This document shows positions 43,619 through 57,074 of a stretch of 64,000 nucleotides of DNA, one piece after another. The DNA is from Dillenia suffruticosa. Taxonomy: Eukaryota > Streptophyta > Magnoliopsida > Dilleniales > Dilleniaceae. The stretch covers positions 16,040,001 to 16,104,000 of the forward strand of contig JAVTVX010000031.1 in assembly GCA_033439265.1 (NCBI GenBank), written 5' to 3'. The notes beneath the pieces were generated by a model. That model was not told the origin of the DNA and made no database searches. It saw nothing but the letters and a program-made list of their open reading frames with translations. Position 1 is the first letter of the stretch; each line of letters starts with the position of its first letter. The position numbers and the translations under genes are program-made.

Positions 43619-45705
43619 ATGACTGCTACGGATCAAAATGGAGCTCCAACAAGACTTGAGGTTTATGATTCAATCCCTTTATCCTCATTCTACCATGTAG
43701 TCTTATAGTTGAACCGTGAACCATGCAACGTTCTTGTTCTTGCTCTTGCTCTTTTGCTTCTTGTTCTTCCTCTCTCTCTCTCTCTCGGTTTTGATCCCCT
43801 TTTCATGTTTTTGATGACCAGGGAAAATTTATTGCCATGGTAACATGCTTTATTCTTGGATTGGGGCAACTAATTCCATGGAACAGTGTTACAACTATAA
43901 CGGATTACTATTATCAGTTGTTCCCGGTATGTAGTTCCAACCATATTTTGAATTTCTTTTTCAAACTTGAACGTGTTTTATATAGAGTGCGCAAGCCATA
44001 TTTGTTAGGTAAATTGCTCTATTATTCAGTTTTCTAATCAAAATTGTATAAGTGAAACTTAAAACAATGGAATTATGTACTAATACGCGTGACTCTTTTT
44101 TTTGGGGGTTGAAGAAATACCATCCTTCGAGAGTCCTTACACTCATGTATCAACCATTTGCCCTTGGAACAATTGCTATACTCGCATACTATGAAGCAAC
44201 GATTGACACTAGAAAGCGCAACTTATTTGGCTATGTTCTCTACACTGTTTGCACTCTCATGCTCATAATAGTAAGTATGTTGTATTTTCTTTTACCCGAT
44301 GAATGTTTCCTTCAAGTTTTCGATTTTAAAGTTAATTTCTCCTCCCTTTGGCAGTTAGATTTAGCAGCATCAGGCAAAGGAGGTATAGGTCCATATATCG
44401 GCATCTGTGCGATGGTTGCTTGTTTCGGAGTCGGCGATGGTTTTGTGCAAGGTGGTATGGTTGGAGATCTCTCTTTCATGGACCCCGACTTCCTGCAAGT
44501 GAGTTTTTGACTTTCTGTTGCCAGAGTTTCACCTTTTAATCTAGTTATCTGATATTTCCTTCCAATGTCGCAGTCCTACACTGCTGGTATGGCTGCATCG
44601 GGAGCGTTAACCTCAGGTTTGAGGCTTGTTGTGAAAGCAGCCTTTGAAAACTCCAGCCACGGACTTCGCAAGGGGACAAGTATGTAACTAATTTTTTGCT
44701 AATAAGCACGCATTCCGAGACTGTATACCATCCTCTGAAGGTTTTCTGGCAAATTAATGGCAGTGATGTTCCTTGCGATAGCAACATTTTTTGCGTTCAC
44801 ATGTCTTCTCCTCTATGCATTCTTCTTCCCCCGATTGCCAATAATCAAGTACTATCGCTCAAAAGCTGCCTTAGAGGGTTCAAAAACTGTTTGTGCTGAC
44901 CTAGCTGCCGCTGGCATCCAAACTGATACAAGCCCGAGGGTAATATAACAATCTGTCATTAGAATTCTGTGTAGTGAACTGATCAACAAAGAATTTTCAA
45001 TTCATTGCAGGCTGAAGATAAGGCAAAACATGAGGAGACATTGAGCAAAAAGCAATTGCTCTTGCAGAACCTTGATTACGCTCTAGATCTTTATCTGACA
45101 TATGTCCTCACTTTATCAATTTTCCCAGGATTTTTATATGAAAACACCGGAACTCACCAATTAGGTTCATGGTAAGAGTAGCACAAGTCCAAGTTATTGC
45201 TTTTGAGAATAATATGCCAGAATCTATAAATTGGTATTTTTACAGGTACCCGCTTGTTCTGATTGCAATGTTCAATGTGTGGGACTTTATATCAAGATAC
45301 ATTCCTCTCATCCCATGCCTGAAGTTGGAGTCTCGGAAGGGCCTTATGCTTGCAACCCTCTCTCGCTTCTTACTCATCCCTGCATTCTACTTCACGGCAA
45401 AATATGGTGCCCAAGGATGGATGATCATGCTTGTATCGGTGTTAGGGTTGAGCAATGGTTATCTTACCATCTGTGTCCTCACCATTGCTCCCAAAGGATA
45501 TAAGGTTTGTTTAGCTTTTGTTGTATTTTTGCTGAACACTAATGTAAGTTTGAAATGATTGGTGACTGAGCTTCCATTTGTTTAAAATTTGTAGGCTCCG
45601 GAGCAAAATGCGTTGGGAAATTTGCTCAGCTTATTTCTGATTTTCGGAATATCCACAGGTGCTGCTCTTGACTGGTTATGGCTTATTGGTCATGAATCCT
45701 TCTAA
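43619..45705 (+). CDS. Equilibrative nucleoside transporter (ENT), copy 1, 9 exons
   Basis: Exons: 43619-43660, 43822-43926, 44115-44270, 44355-44498, 44574-44679, 44764-44939, 45011-45171, 45246-45504, 45595-45705. All introns are GT/AG, and the joined frame of 1,260 bases encodes 419 aa with one terminal TAA, a normal plant ENT length. It starts MTATDQNGAPTRLE. TM1 carries GLGQLIPWNSVTTIT; exon 3 starts KYHPSRVLTLMYQPFA; further ENT signatures are QGGMVGDLSF, SGALTSGLRLVVKAAF, FFPRLPIIKYYR, SIFPGFLYENTG, YPLVLIAMFNVWDF and the final APEQNALGNLL. About eleven membrane helices are expected, with the central loop (SKAALEGSKTV) cytosolic. The family moves nucleosides down-gradient or with protons at plasma membrane or tonoplast; plant members group with AtENT3/4/6/7. 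Tandem to the copy at 53394. Confidence 0.93.
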
Positions 45706-48700
45706 ATTAGGCTTATATGGCTTTTCAATTGTTACCGTGTGTAATCTTTTGGGATATTCTAAAATCGATGGAAAGAAAATTAATTTCTATTAATTTCAGA
45801 ATTGTTATTAAATCCCTTCTCGTTCAAATATCCACTTTATACACCTAGGCCTAAAACTTTCATCGGTTTGTCCCATCCGTTTTCACTTCCCTCCGGGGAT
45901 TTGCTCCAGTAAGGAATTTTGTTAATTGGCAAGTGCAAGTCATGTGAATAGAAAGTTTCAAAATTATCCTTAAAAAGTAATTTAAAAAGGAGATAGAATT
46001 TTCAAAATATTGTCCGTAAAGTATATAAGTCCTTCAAAAACAAAATTCTGGGTACGGTTTTGAAGTACGTTGCCGGAAATTGGGATTTCTAGAAAATGCA
46101 ACCCCAAGTGAGGGTGGAAAAGCATTGAAGAAAGGTTGTCAGCCATTTTTTAAGCTTCAATGACAAAATAAGTCAGGTGCTAAAAGCGAAGCTATGGCAA
46201 AAAGTTAATCAATTGAGGTAAGGTGATTATCCGAAACTTGTTTTATGCCTTAATTAAAATAAGGTGGCTGAGAAAAAAGCAAAAAACAAGCATCAGTTTG
46301 TAGCCACGCGAGCTTGCCGACAGCTATTATGGAGATAGCTTCACGGTGAAAGACTTCTCCGCAGAGGAATGGAATTGATGATTGTTATAAAGGTTTTGAT
46401 GATACTCCACACGCAGGGTGAAGGAGAGGGTGGACAGAACTACTATAGGGATAAGTGACAATTTTAAAATCAAAGGGGTTTAGTAACAATCTGTAAAACT
46501 ACAATAGGAATCACATGGCGCCAATGGGAAAGCGGCAAAAAAATTTCCGCACGGTGCAATTTTGAAACCAGGAGGAAAGTCGCGATTCGTTTTGGTGTCC
46601 TGGCCGGATCTTTTGGAGTGTGACGGACCGGATTTCATCTCAGGCGTCCCCACTCGAAGAGTTGGACCCGTGTAGGCTGCATGCATGGGGGCATTCATAG
46701 TATTGCTTCCATCACGGGGTGACCTATTTTGGCGCAAAACTCTTTCTTTAATAATCAATCGATATTTGGAATTATATTTCAATTAATTCGAATCGAGTAT
46801 TATTGGATTTAATTTTAGGAAACTCTTTTAATATAATTTTTTTCATTCTCAAATTTTAAAACTTAGATTTGATTTAACGATCTAATATCTTATCTACAAA
46901 ACCAACCATTCCTTAGTATATAGGGTCTGAAAAAGTTTTTCCTCTCACTCTTGGAAAAAGGTATGAAAATCAAAGTATGTTTGCTGGAAAAGATTTTAAC
47001 CAAAATTTAGATTTAAATTTTGAGAATATAAAAAATTATATTGAGAAAACTTCTTTAAAGAAAATCCAAAAATAATTTGAATCGAATTAATCAGATTATA
47101 ATTCCGGATACTAGCTGCTTCGGATAAAAATAAAGGGTTCTGAAATCGGGAATGTATTATCTTCGATCACGTGCAGCAGATGCAATGCAATCAAGTTCCT
47201 TGTTGACTGACTGAATGGTGGCAATGCGGGAGCTCTCCAACTCCAAGTGCCAGATGATTATAATAAGAAAATGGCTCAGATGGAATGTTCTTTGAGAAAC
47301 CACGATGAATCCTTGGCTTCTGAAACAGGTTCAGTTCTAAGGATCTTTCAAAAAAGGCAGGCTATTTACCAACAATGTGGTGAGAAGTTAAAAGATAATC
47401 CTCTATAGGTGGGTGTCTCACAGGGATCGGTACAAAAACTCTTGGGGGCTAATTACTTGTCCAAAGACAGATTTTCTTCAGCTGACTAAACTAAAAGCTG
47501 CAAGTCATCATCTATGGAGATGTTTAATGGCCTGAAAAAGAAGAAAATCATAATTAATGTTTGGTATTTTCAAACCTATGAAATTATCTATTTAATTTTC
47601 AGGATAAAAATAATAAAAAAAAGTAACATATTTAAGGAATAGAATGACCCTTTAATATTTAGGATTTTTTTTTTATTTATATTTGGAGACAAAAAAAAAA
47701 GCCCTTATTCGTTCGTATTACCTAACTATGGTTGAGGAAAATCCTTAATTGAATTCATTTTTTTATCCTCTCTCTCTCCAACCCTAACTCCGGCTCTTCA
47801 ACCCTTTTCTCATCCGCTTGCCAAGCCCCTCCTATCCTCTTTTTCTTTTCGCTCTCTACTCAACTTTTTTCCTTCATTATTAGACATTTTCTTTCATTTT
47901 TGTTCTTATGAATAGACAATTAAAAAAAAATCACATCATGGTCACGCCCAAGCTCATTGAGTTCACTAAACCCACAATTCCTAAAACCCCTTTAACTGAT
48001 GAAAGCCGTAATCAACCTATTAAAGAAAAATTACAACAAATTCAAAGTTCAAAACAACCAAACACAATAAAACCCCAGAGAGAGAGAGAGAGGAGATTTT
48101 TGGAGAAAATGAAGTCTCGAATAAGCTTTCTTCCACTCATTTTGTGAATTCGAGAGAAGTTTGATTACCAACAAACAAAATATTCAACCCTTAACAAAAT
48201 TTTATATATTATTTATAGAGATAATTTTTTATTTTTCAAAAATTTTTATATTTTCATATAAATATTTTCTACTCAAGTTAAGAAACTTATAAATAAAATA
48301 CAAATAAAACTTGGTCTATCATTGGCTTGGTGGCCCACTTTGCATTTTGTGAACGATGCAACCATTGTTCATGACACGTGGACAATTAATAAACTAAATT
48401 AAAGTCTGAAAAAGAAAAAACATTAAAAAAAGAGTTATGGAAGCTTTATCATAGTATCACTCAACAAAATTAATTTGGTTGAAAACTTTCTTTTCTTCCA
48501 ATTGTAGAACATTTCAATTGCTTAATACTAATTCATTACTTGGTCTATGCAGAATTTGATCAATTGTCCTCTCAAATGAAACAACACTTGGTTGATCCGG
48601 TGACCCTTACATAATATCTCAAATTCAAACCTTATCTATAAAAAAAAAATCTTATATATACAAAAAATAAGTATCGAAAAAGATTTACTCTTAAACGTCT

Positions 48701-50197
48701 AATTTGATTTGAATATAATTTAATCGGATTCAATATGATAAGTAAATACGGGTTCAATGTGGTTAACAAATTGTCTCTAATAAGACAGTTAGTCTAATGG
48801 GATATGATGTTAGATCTTTTAATCAAGTTTTTGAATTTGACTCATGGTTTGAGTATGGAAAAACTATATTGGAGGGTAACCCTCTTAATTGGCTACTGTA
48901 AATTTCAAAACGGATTAATTGGAATATGATTTCGAGAATACTGGTATAGTAAAAAATAAAAAATAAAAAAAAGGTCGTGATTAGCAAAGTATGGCCCAAA
49001 TTCCCATTTTTCGGTTTTCGGAATTTTAGAAAGGCTTACAACACAGAGGACCAAAAGTCTGACTAGCCCAAGTTGTTTATTTAGCTCTTCCCAATACAAG
49101 ACCGGGCCCAGTAGATATAGTCTTGATTAGAGAAATGTCAACTAGGTTTTTAATATTAAGTTGTTTATTTCTTTTAATATAATTGATATTGTACAATGAT
49201 TTAGATTACATGTATAGTTGTAACAAATTTTAATTAAGATTTATACTTTTGTATCTGATTTATGTGATAAAATATTTATGTAATTTTTACTAAAAATAAT
49301 ATCTCTTTTCAAACTCTTATGACATAATCAAATTTCCCACCCCACTTGGGAAATTGCCAAGTGAACTTCATATCCTTACCTCTGTGCCTTTTAAGTATCA
49401 TTCGCATCTCCATCTCCAAAGTTTTGAGAGGATTTTGAGCCATTATTCAATGATCAACGAGTAAGCTACCGACAAATAATTAGTTTAATGAATAAGGGTA
49501 TTAAATTACTTAATCAACTCTTATGTTTAAAACTTGAGAATGGAAAAAATTACATTATGGGAGTTTTCTCCTAAATTAGACCGTAAAACAGTCATATCAG
49601 ATTAATTGAAATATAATTTCAATTATCGATCGATTATAACAAATAAATAAATAAATAAAATTGTGCTTGCTATGCTAGTTTGGTGTTTCCTAATAATGTT
49701 ATAATGGACTTATTTAATATCTCAGCCCGTTTCCTTCGGACTGGACTTGACCTTATTGTCTATTATTTTATTTTGTATTTAATTAAAAATGAAATATTTT
49801 TAGTAGGAACATAGAGTTTTACAAATTAAAATAAATTTATTTATGAAAAACATTATACAATCGATTTTTGTATTAAAAATTTTATCAAATTTTAATTGAG
49901 ATGAGCAATTATTTGGAACTTGAATGTTCTATGTATGGTATCATAATGATGGACCAATTCTAACTTTTTCTTTGCTTTTTTTTTTTTTGTTGAATATCTT
50001 AAAAAATATCAACATCAACACCAAAGAGCCCATAAAACAGCTAATTTAGCGAATGAGAACCTCTCGCATGTCCCCACAAATCGTTGTCTACTTTTGATTT
50101 ATTAAAGTTTTTCGGACACCACCATGCATATGCAATAAAGACAACCCTAATGTACCAAAAAAAAAATAAATAAATAAAGACAACCCTCTGCTTTTGG

Positions 50198-50263
<66 letters not shown>

Positions 50264-51290
50264 TATCGGTATTTGAAGTAATTTAAACGTTTATAAAAAT
50301 TCTATCTAAGAAAACGATTTTCCTAACATAATTTTTTTACGTTTTTAAATTTCGAATCAAAATTTGATTAAGAAATTTAATATTTTATCGCACTACAATC
50401 ATTAATTCTCTCTTCTTTAGCCAGCTGGTCGTTGGCATGGCAGTGATATACATTTTTTTTATGATTTTGATCTTTTAGCTAGGATGGGAACATAATGTTC
50501 AATTTTTGCCTTACCAGGTTTAGCTATGAGATGGCCTTCTCTTGAATTGAATAGATATTTATAAATAGGAGTAGTAGTTCAGGACACAACCCGCCAACAT
50601 GACACGAATTTAACATAACGTTTTCAGGTTTAGATTTTTTTTTTTTAATGCGTGTGTAGGCAGGTCTTACCTTGTTATCGAGCAACAAATTGATATGCTA
50701 ATTCGAAATTATCTTGCTAATAACACTGAAGTTAGTTTATTTATTATTTTCTTTTTTGTATAAAGGAGGTTTGCGCCGAGTCGGACGTTTAGATGATAAA
50801 ATTCTATAAATATCTATTTTTATCATATATAAAATTTAAAAATGATATCTTATTTAAATGGTATAAGTATCCGATTACTAAACTAACTAGATGTTAGTAG
50901 TTTATTTATTATTATTAAAATAATTGATATCCATTTATTTATTTTTTTAATTTTGACCTACCAATTAGTTAAAAAAAAAACATATAATAGAATTTTTAAA
51001 ATATAATAAACTTATATAATATTAAAGACTTGTACAAATTTGAGAGGGCACCACCTACCCTCAAGCCTCTCTATTCTTATTTGGACCCAAGACTAAGACG
51101 TTAAGACTGATTAATCTTTTGGAATGGAATCAATTTCCTTCCTGCTTTCTCCCAAAATTATCTTAAGTCATTACAATTTCTCCTCTTTCTTATTACAGAA
51201 AATAGAAACGCCATTATCATATGTCCAAAATTGAATATTTTTCTTAATGGGTAGAAATGAGTTCTTCGAATTGGCCAAGTTTACTACCAT
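45706..51290. other. Intergenic spacer between the ENT duplicates
   Basis: AT-rich DNA with copies of a dispersed repeat (46755-46900, 46985-47115 inverse, 48815-48945 inverse, 49495-49635 inverse, 50265-50405) and a long CT microsatellite. The open frame at 47908-48147 has no recognisable homology. No gene is supported. Confidence 0.5.
50199..50259. repeat. (CT)n microsatellite
   Basis: About 30 uninterrupted CT units, the longest in the window. Confidence 0.97.
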
Positions 51291-53393
51291 TGTTACAAAA
51301 AGAAGGCATTTTGAAGATAGAGATTTAAATATCTGTGAAAAATACTAATATTTTTTTTGAAAAAATATTTAATAACTTCTCTTTTCTATTTTTCTCTCAA
51401 ATTTACTTCTTAAAATACCTCTTCTAAATTTAAATTTGTAATTTTTTTCTCCCTTTCTCTAACCCAAGTAAGAAAGAAACATTTGACCCAAAAAAAAAGG
51501 AAACTGCAAACTAAAAATATAAAAAGTTGATTATTATTGTTTGTAGAGAAATTTCGGTATCTATTTATAAAATTTTGTATTCTAAAAATATTTTCTAATT
51601 GAAAAAAATTTAAAAAATAATACAATATAATTAAATTGAATTAATTAAAGGAAATTCCTGATACGCACGTGCGACATTTAATCACAAACCCATTTCCATC
51701 TTGAGAAATGCCATGTATGAAAATTCAAAAAAAAAAAAAAAAAAATCAGAAGATGTGAACAATTGCTGTCAAATTTGTAAATAATATTTACAAACATTAA
51801 TTGTTTCACCAGCTAGCTGTCTCCCACGATGCTATCCCTAAAATATGAAAATACGAAGGCTTCCCAAATATGAAACGATATCACTTGCTTGCGCCTACCA
51901 TTTTTTTAAATTTTTATTTAGCTTAAACCCGGTGTTTTTAAAATCAAACTGGATAGTTACTTTAACCGGTTCGATCGAAAAATATTCTATAGTTTAGTTT
52001 AATTTTTATTGTTAAATCGGTTGAAATCGAATCTGATCAAAATAATTTAAAATTGATCAAAATCGATAAAATTGATAAATCGTTTAAATCGATTAAAAAA
52101 AATATATGAACTTATTTTAAAATAAAATATGTAATATACAAATTATAGATATGATATTATGGAGATATCATTCGATTCGTAAAATAATTCGACTGATTTG
52201 ACCAATGAATTAATGAACTAGTAAATTGACTGAATTATTTACCGATTTGGTTTAAAAAATATTGTCTAAAACCACTTCTTGCGAAAAACCAAACCCAAGC
52301 CCATTTGGATTTGTCTCCTTGCGAGCATCATTTTGCTTCCTTAAAAACCATCCCTCACTACGGGTAAGTTTGGTTCATGGAAATGGAGGGGAGGGAGAAG
52401 GGAAATTGGGAGATTTACTTCATTAGGTGGAAGTAATTATATATATATTTTTTTCTATTTTGTTTAATAGAAATGAAAGAGAAAGAAAAGGATGTTACCT
52501 TTTTCTATTTGGTTGTTGTAAAATGTAAAGAGAGAGGGAGAAGGAAATAGATACTATTTCTCTTAATCCATGTAAAATTAGAAAAAGAAAAAGATATTTT
52601 TATGCATAAATTTTTATTATAGTTTTAATTTATTTATAAGTGAAAGGAAAATTTTTTTGACAATTTTTTCTGACGTAGAAAATGTGCAATTTCGTCGACT
52701 CTTTTGCTTTCACTTTTTACTACGAAATAAGAATAATTTTTTCTTTTTTTTTTTATCTCGTCTTTATTTTTCTTTTTCTTTTCTTCTCATTTTACACGAT
52801 AACCAAACTTATCGTAAATGAGAGTAATTTTTTTCTCATTTTACAGAGCAACACAACAAGGTTTCGGGTTCTAGAGGCGAAGGAGAACCTTTTTATATTT
52901 TAACCTTAAGTCCCGAGAGTCCCACTTCTCGAGAAAAACAAAGGTAGCTTCATCTCTTTCTTTCTTTCGATACTTAGATGAGATTCCTTCCTACTCAGCG
53001 GAACATTCATTTCATATAAATTTACATTTTCCTCCGCTACATTTTCTCTGTACATTCTTCCCACTTGATAAACATCTGGTATTTATGTTCTTCGATTTAT
53101 CTTTAGTTTATGCAATTTATGTTCCTTAGACTTGTTTTTGAATAAATTAAAATGGGATTTCTTTATTTTGGTTTTCCTTATTTAATTTTGCAGAAATATG
53201 TAAACTTATTATGCAGACGAGATTCTCTTGGTTTTATAAGAAATTTAGGATTCTTATGAAATTATATTATTGTATTTCCTTAGTTGTTTCTCCCATGAAT
53301 TTTAAAGCATGATTTTCAGGATATATATTAAGGACCGGTACTTCTTCACTAGTTTAAATTAATCCCTCTTCATTACAGAGACTAACAGGGTCA
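51291..53393 (+). promoter_or_regulatory. 5' flank of ENT gene 2
   Basis: Collinear in patches with 41900-43618: ctcaaatttac.tcttaaaat (51395 versus 42025), gtattctaaaaat (51577 versus 42309), and the untranslated exon region with cttagacttgtttttgaata (53124 versus 43195). Confidence 0.5.
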
Positions 53394-55587
53394 ATGACTA
53401 TTGGTGATCAAAATGGAGCTCCAACTAGACCTGAGGTTTGTGATTCAATCCCTAAATACTCACTCTGCTATGAAGTTCTATAGTTGAAGCGAAATTTTTG
53501 GCATTTGCTTCTTCTGTTTGAGTTATTTTAATCAATGTTACGTTCTACTTATTTGTACACTAAATACTCACTCTACTGACCTGGGCTTTCCAGCTATAAA
53601 CAACCATGTGACATTCTTCAACTTCTCCTTTTCTGGGTTTTGCTTCATTTTTCACGTTCTTGATGACCAGGGAAAATTTAGCGCCATGGTAGCATGTTGG
53701 ATTCTTGGATTTGGGTCACTAATCGCATGGAACAGTATGCTGACAATAGGGGATTACTACTATCAATTGTTCCCTGTATGTAGTTCAAACTATACTCTGA
53801 ATTTCTTTGTCAATCTTGAACATGGTTTATATGACTCCTCATGCCCTATTTGTTATTGTAAATTGATCTATTACTCAATTTTCTAATCAAAATTGCATAG
53901 TGAAACTTACTGTCTATCTGCTGTTTGAGAATGGAAGTTCGTCCTTATTTTCACACAGTTTTCCTTTTTTGGCTGAAGACATACCACCCTTCAAGGGTCC
54001 TTACACTTGTGTATCAACCATTTGCTATTGGAACAATGGCAATACTGGCATACAATGAAGCAAAGATTGACACTAGAAAGCGCAACTTGCTTGGTTATGC
54101 TTTCTTCACTGTTAGCACTTTCATGCTCATAGTTGTAAGTATGCCGCATGCTTTTTTACCTTGTGAATGTTTCCTTCGAGTTTTTGGTTTTTGAAATTTT
54201 AATTTCTCATCGATTTGGTAGTTGGATTTAGCAACATCAGGCAAAGGGGGCTTAGGCCCATATGTCGGCATATGTGCTATTGTTGCTTGTTTTGGAATTG
54301 CTGATGCTTATGTTCAAGGTGGTATGGTTGGAGATCTCTCTTTCATGAACCCTGAGTTTATCCAAGTAAGTTTTTTCCTAAACCAATCTGTGCTTCCAGT
54401 ATTGCAGCTTTTAATTTCAATATTTCCTTTCCAATGTTGCAGTCCTTCTTTGCTGGTTTGGCTGCTTCAGGAGCTTTAACCTCAGGTTTGAGGCTTATCA
54501 CCAAAGCAGCCTTTGAAAAATCTAGTAATGGACTTCGTAAGGGGACAAGTATGTTACTAATTTTAGGCTAATAAGAATACCTTCCGAAACTATATACCAT
54601 CTTCTGACAATTTACTGGTAAATGAATGACAGTGTTGTTCCTTGCACTATCAACATTTTTCGAGTTCATATGTATTCTTATCTATGCATTCTTCTTCCCC
54701 CGACTGCCAATCGTTAAGTACTATCGCGCAAAAGCTGCCTCAGAGGGTTCAAAAACTGTTTCTGCTGACCTAGCCGCTGCTGGCATCCAAACTGATGCAA
54801 GCCAACGGGTAATACTAATATCGGCCAGTCTATCAAGATTCCTACTCTATAGCGAATTCTTAGTAGTCCAAGCTTCAAGGAAGGTTTTTTGATTTTTGCA
54901 GGCTGAAGATAAGGAAAAACATGAGGAGAGATTGACCAACAAGCAATTGATATTGCAGAACATAGATTATGCTCTTGATCTTTATCTGATATATGTCCTC
55001 ACATTATCAATTTTCCCAGGATTTTTATATGAAAACACTGGAACTCACCAGTTAGGTCCATGGTAAGAGTAGCGCAAGTCCAAGTTATTTGCTTTTGAGA
55101 AGAATATGCGAGAATCTATAAATTGGTGTTTTTACAGGTACCCCCTTGTTCTGATTGCAATGTACAACGTGTGGGACTTTATAGCAAGATACACTCCCCT
55201 TATCCCATGCTTGAAGTTGGAGTCTCGAAAGGGCCTTATGATTGCAATCCTCTCTCGCTTCTTACTCATCCCTGCGTTCTACTTCACAGCAAAATACGGT
55301 GATCAAGGATGGATGATCATGCTCATATCGGTGCTAGGGTTGAGCAACGGTCATCTCACCGTTTGTGTCCTCACTGTTGCTCCCAAAGGTTACAAGGTAT
55401 GTCATGCATGTTTGCTGAGCACTAATGTATGTTTTGAATGTGTGGTCACTGAGTTCCATATGCTTAAATTTTGTAGGCTCCGGAGCAAAATGCATTGGGA
55501 AATTTGCTCATCTTATTTCTTTTGGGCGGAATATTTACTGGGGTTTCCCTTGGCTGGCTATGGATTATAGGCAACGGAACCTTTTAG
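53394..55587 (+). CDS. Equilibrative nucleoside transporter (ENT), copy 2, 9 exons
   Basis: Exons: 53394-53435, 53671-53775, 53979-54134, 54222-54365, 54443-54548, 54633-54808, 54902-55062, 55138-55396, 55477-55587. Every exon has exactly the same length and phase as in copy 1, giving 1,260 bases and 419 aa ending TAG. It starts MTIGDQNGAPTRPE. TM1 reads GFGSLIAWNSMLTIGDYYYQ, the usual form for plant ENT3-type transporters, while copy 1 has PWNSVTTIT. Later motifs are conserved (QGGMVGDLSF; SGALTSGLRLITKAAF; RLPIVKYYRAKAASEG; SIFPGFLYENTG). Predicted role as for copy 1: nucleoside uptake or salvage across plasma membrane or vacuole membrane. Both copies look functional; which substrate each prefers cannot be read from sequence. 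Confidence 0.93.
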
Positions 55588-57074
55588 ATTAGGTCACGAT
55601 AATTGTTCTTGGATAAATAGTTGAGAGCTTGTTTACTTGATCATTGCTGTAGTGTTAGCATTGGGCTGATAGCATATCTATATAAAGTCAAATGTTTTCC
55701 AAATAATCAATCCATGTGAGTTTTTTAGTTTTCAAATCCTTATACTACGTTACTGATCTGCCTTTTCTTGTATATGTCTGATGAGGGTACCCCTTCAATT
55801 CACGTCAGTGGTACTATCGCCATGGATGACATCACATGAAAGCATGGCTCAATAATGGTGGATGAAATATAGTATAGTATCAAGTCAGAACGTTATCTTG
55901 GAAATCTGACATAATGATTTTGTAACAATGCCCTCAAAATAATCTAATACCACTAAATAATTAAATCGAAGGTGATATTTGAAAAATCTGCAATTTCTGA
56001 AGATCAAATTGCAAGACAGTAGTGCGTTTGTCTCGTCTCCTTGGCCTTTCTGCTGTCATTTTAATGCTTCTCTTTTGTCATTTCCAATTGAGCTGCATTC
56101 TTTTGGTTATAACTTAATTGATCCAAAGCTTTAATGGCTGCCCCTTCTATGTACAGATTGAGGGATGAATCCCTCTTTGCATTCAAACAACCGCAATGAA
56201 CCTAGACAATATTATATAAATAAATGCAAATTCACTGTTTTATCACACTTACAACTTGTTGATAAAATTACAAAAGTTCTTTTTTTTCCTAATTAATTGT
56301 CAAAGATATTCTAGAATCAGATTTTTAACAATCAGGAAAAGATAACAAAAGGGGTGAATCATTTTTTTTAACTAAACTATCGATATTCAAAATCATATTT
56401 TGATAATGAGATTTGAATATCTGTAAGAGAATTCTATTTCGAGACGACTCTTTTAGTATAATTTTTTCTATTTTAAAGTTTTAAAAAGAATAAATCTTTT
56501 CTTTCAATAATTTTCACACTCAATAATAACATAAGGAAGCAAAAAGGTAATTTCTTCTGACGTCCGATGTAAAATAAAAATAAAAATAATAAGAAAAAGG
56601 AAAAATCTCATCATTTTTTAAGTTGAAAATGAAAATTGAAGAGATTTGAAAAACTAATTAGAAGTCCCACAACCTAGACCAAACCAATCGAAGTATAGTA
56701 CTTGGAATGTTCTATGTATCAATGTTAATGTCTTTCTTACGGTGATGTATGAAGGGGGTAGCAATACTGATTATTTCTGTCTCTCATTCATTGACAAATG
56801 CGTAAGGGAAATATTGTGATCACCGGGAGGACATCAGAAACTGTCGGTAGGGGGTGTGAGAGGGAGAGAGAGTCTTCCTTCAACATTGTTAATGCATTTT
56901 TATTGTGCAATTTTGCTTTTGGGTGTCAAGTCATCGTTTATGAAATCGTCGATCACAAAAAGGTTTCAGATTTCCAAAGTACACCGTACCCCAAAAAATG
57001 GTGAAGCAGAATATTTTATATTATTTTATAAAAATAAAAAATAAAAATAAAAATAAAAATTTTCTTATAAACCG
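55588..57074. other. Intergenic with leftover ENT 5' flank
   Basis: About 56860-56975 (gagagtcttccttcaacatt, then aatgcattttt and tgcaatt) is similar to 42900-42960 upstream of ENT copy 1, but no ENT exon follows; instead the copia remnant begins. A dispersed-repeat copy lies at 56385-56495. Confidence 0.5.

Noticed and set aside
43837-44510. Single-exon readings of the ENT region
   Set aside because: These frames read through introns; the nine-exon model gives one uninterrupted 419-residue protein identical in structure to copy 2.
47908-48147. 79-codon open frame starting MNRQLKKNH
   Set aside because: No known homology, ends in a GA-rich tract, typical chance frame in AT-rich DNA.
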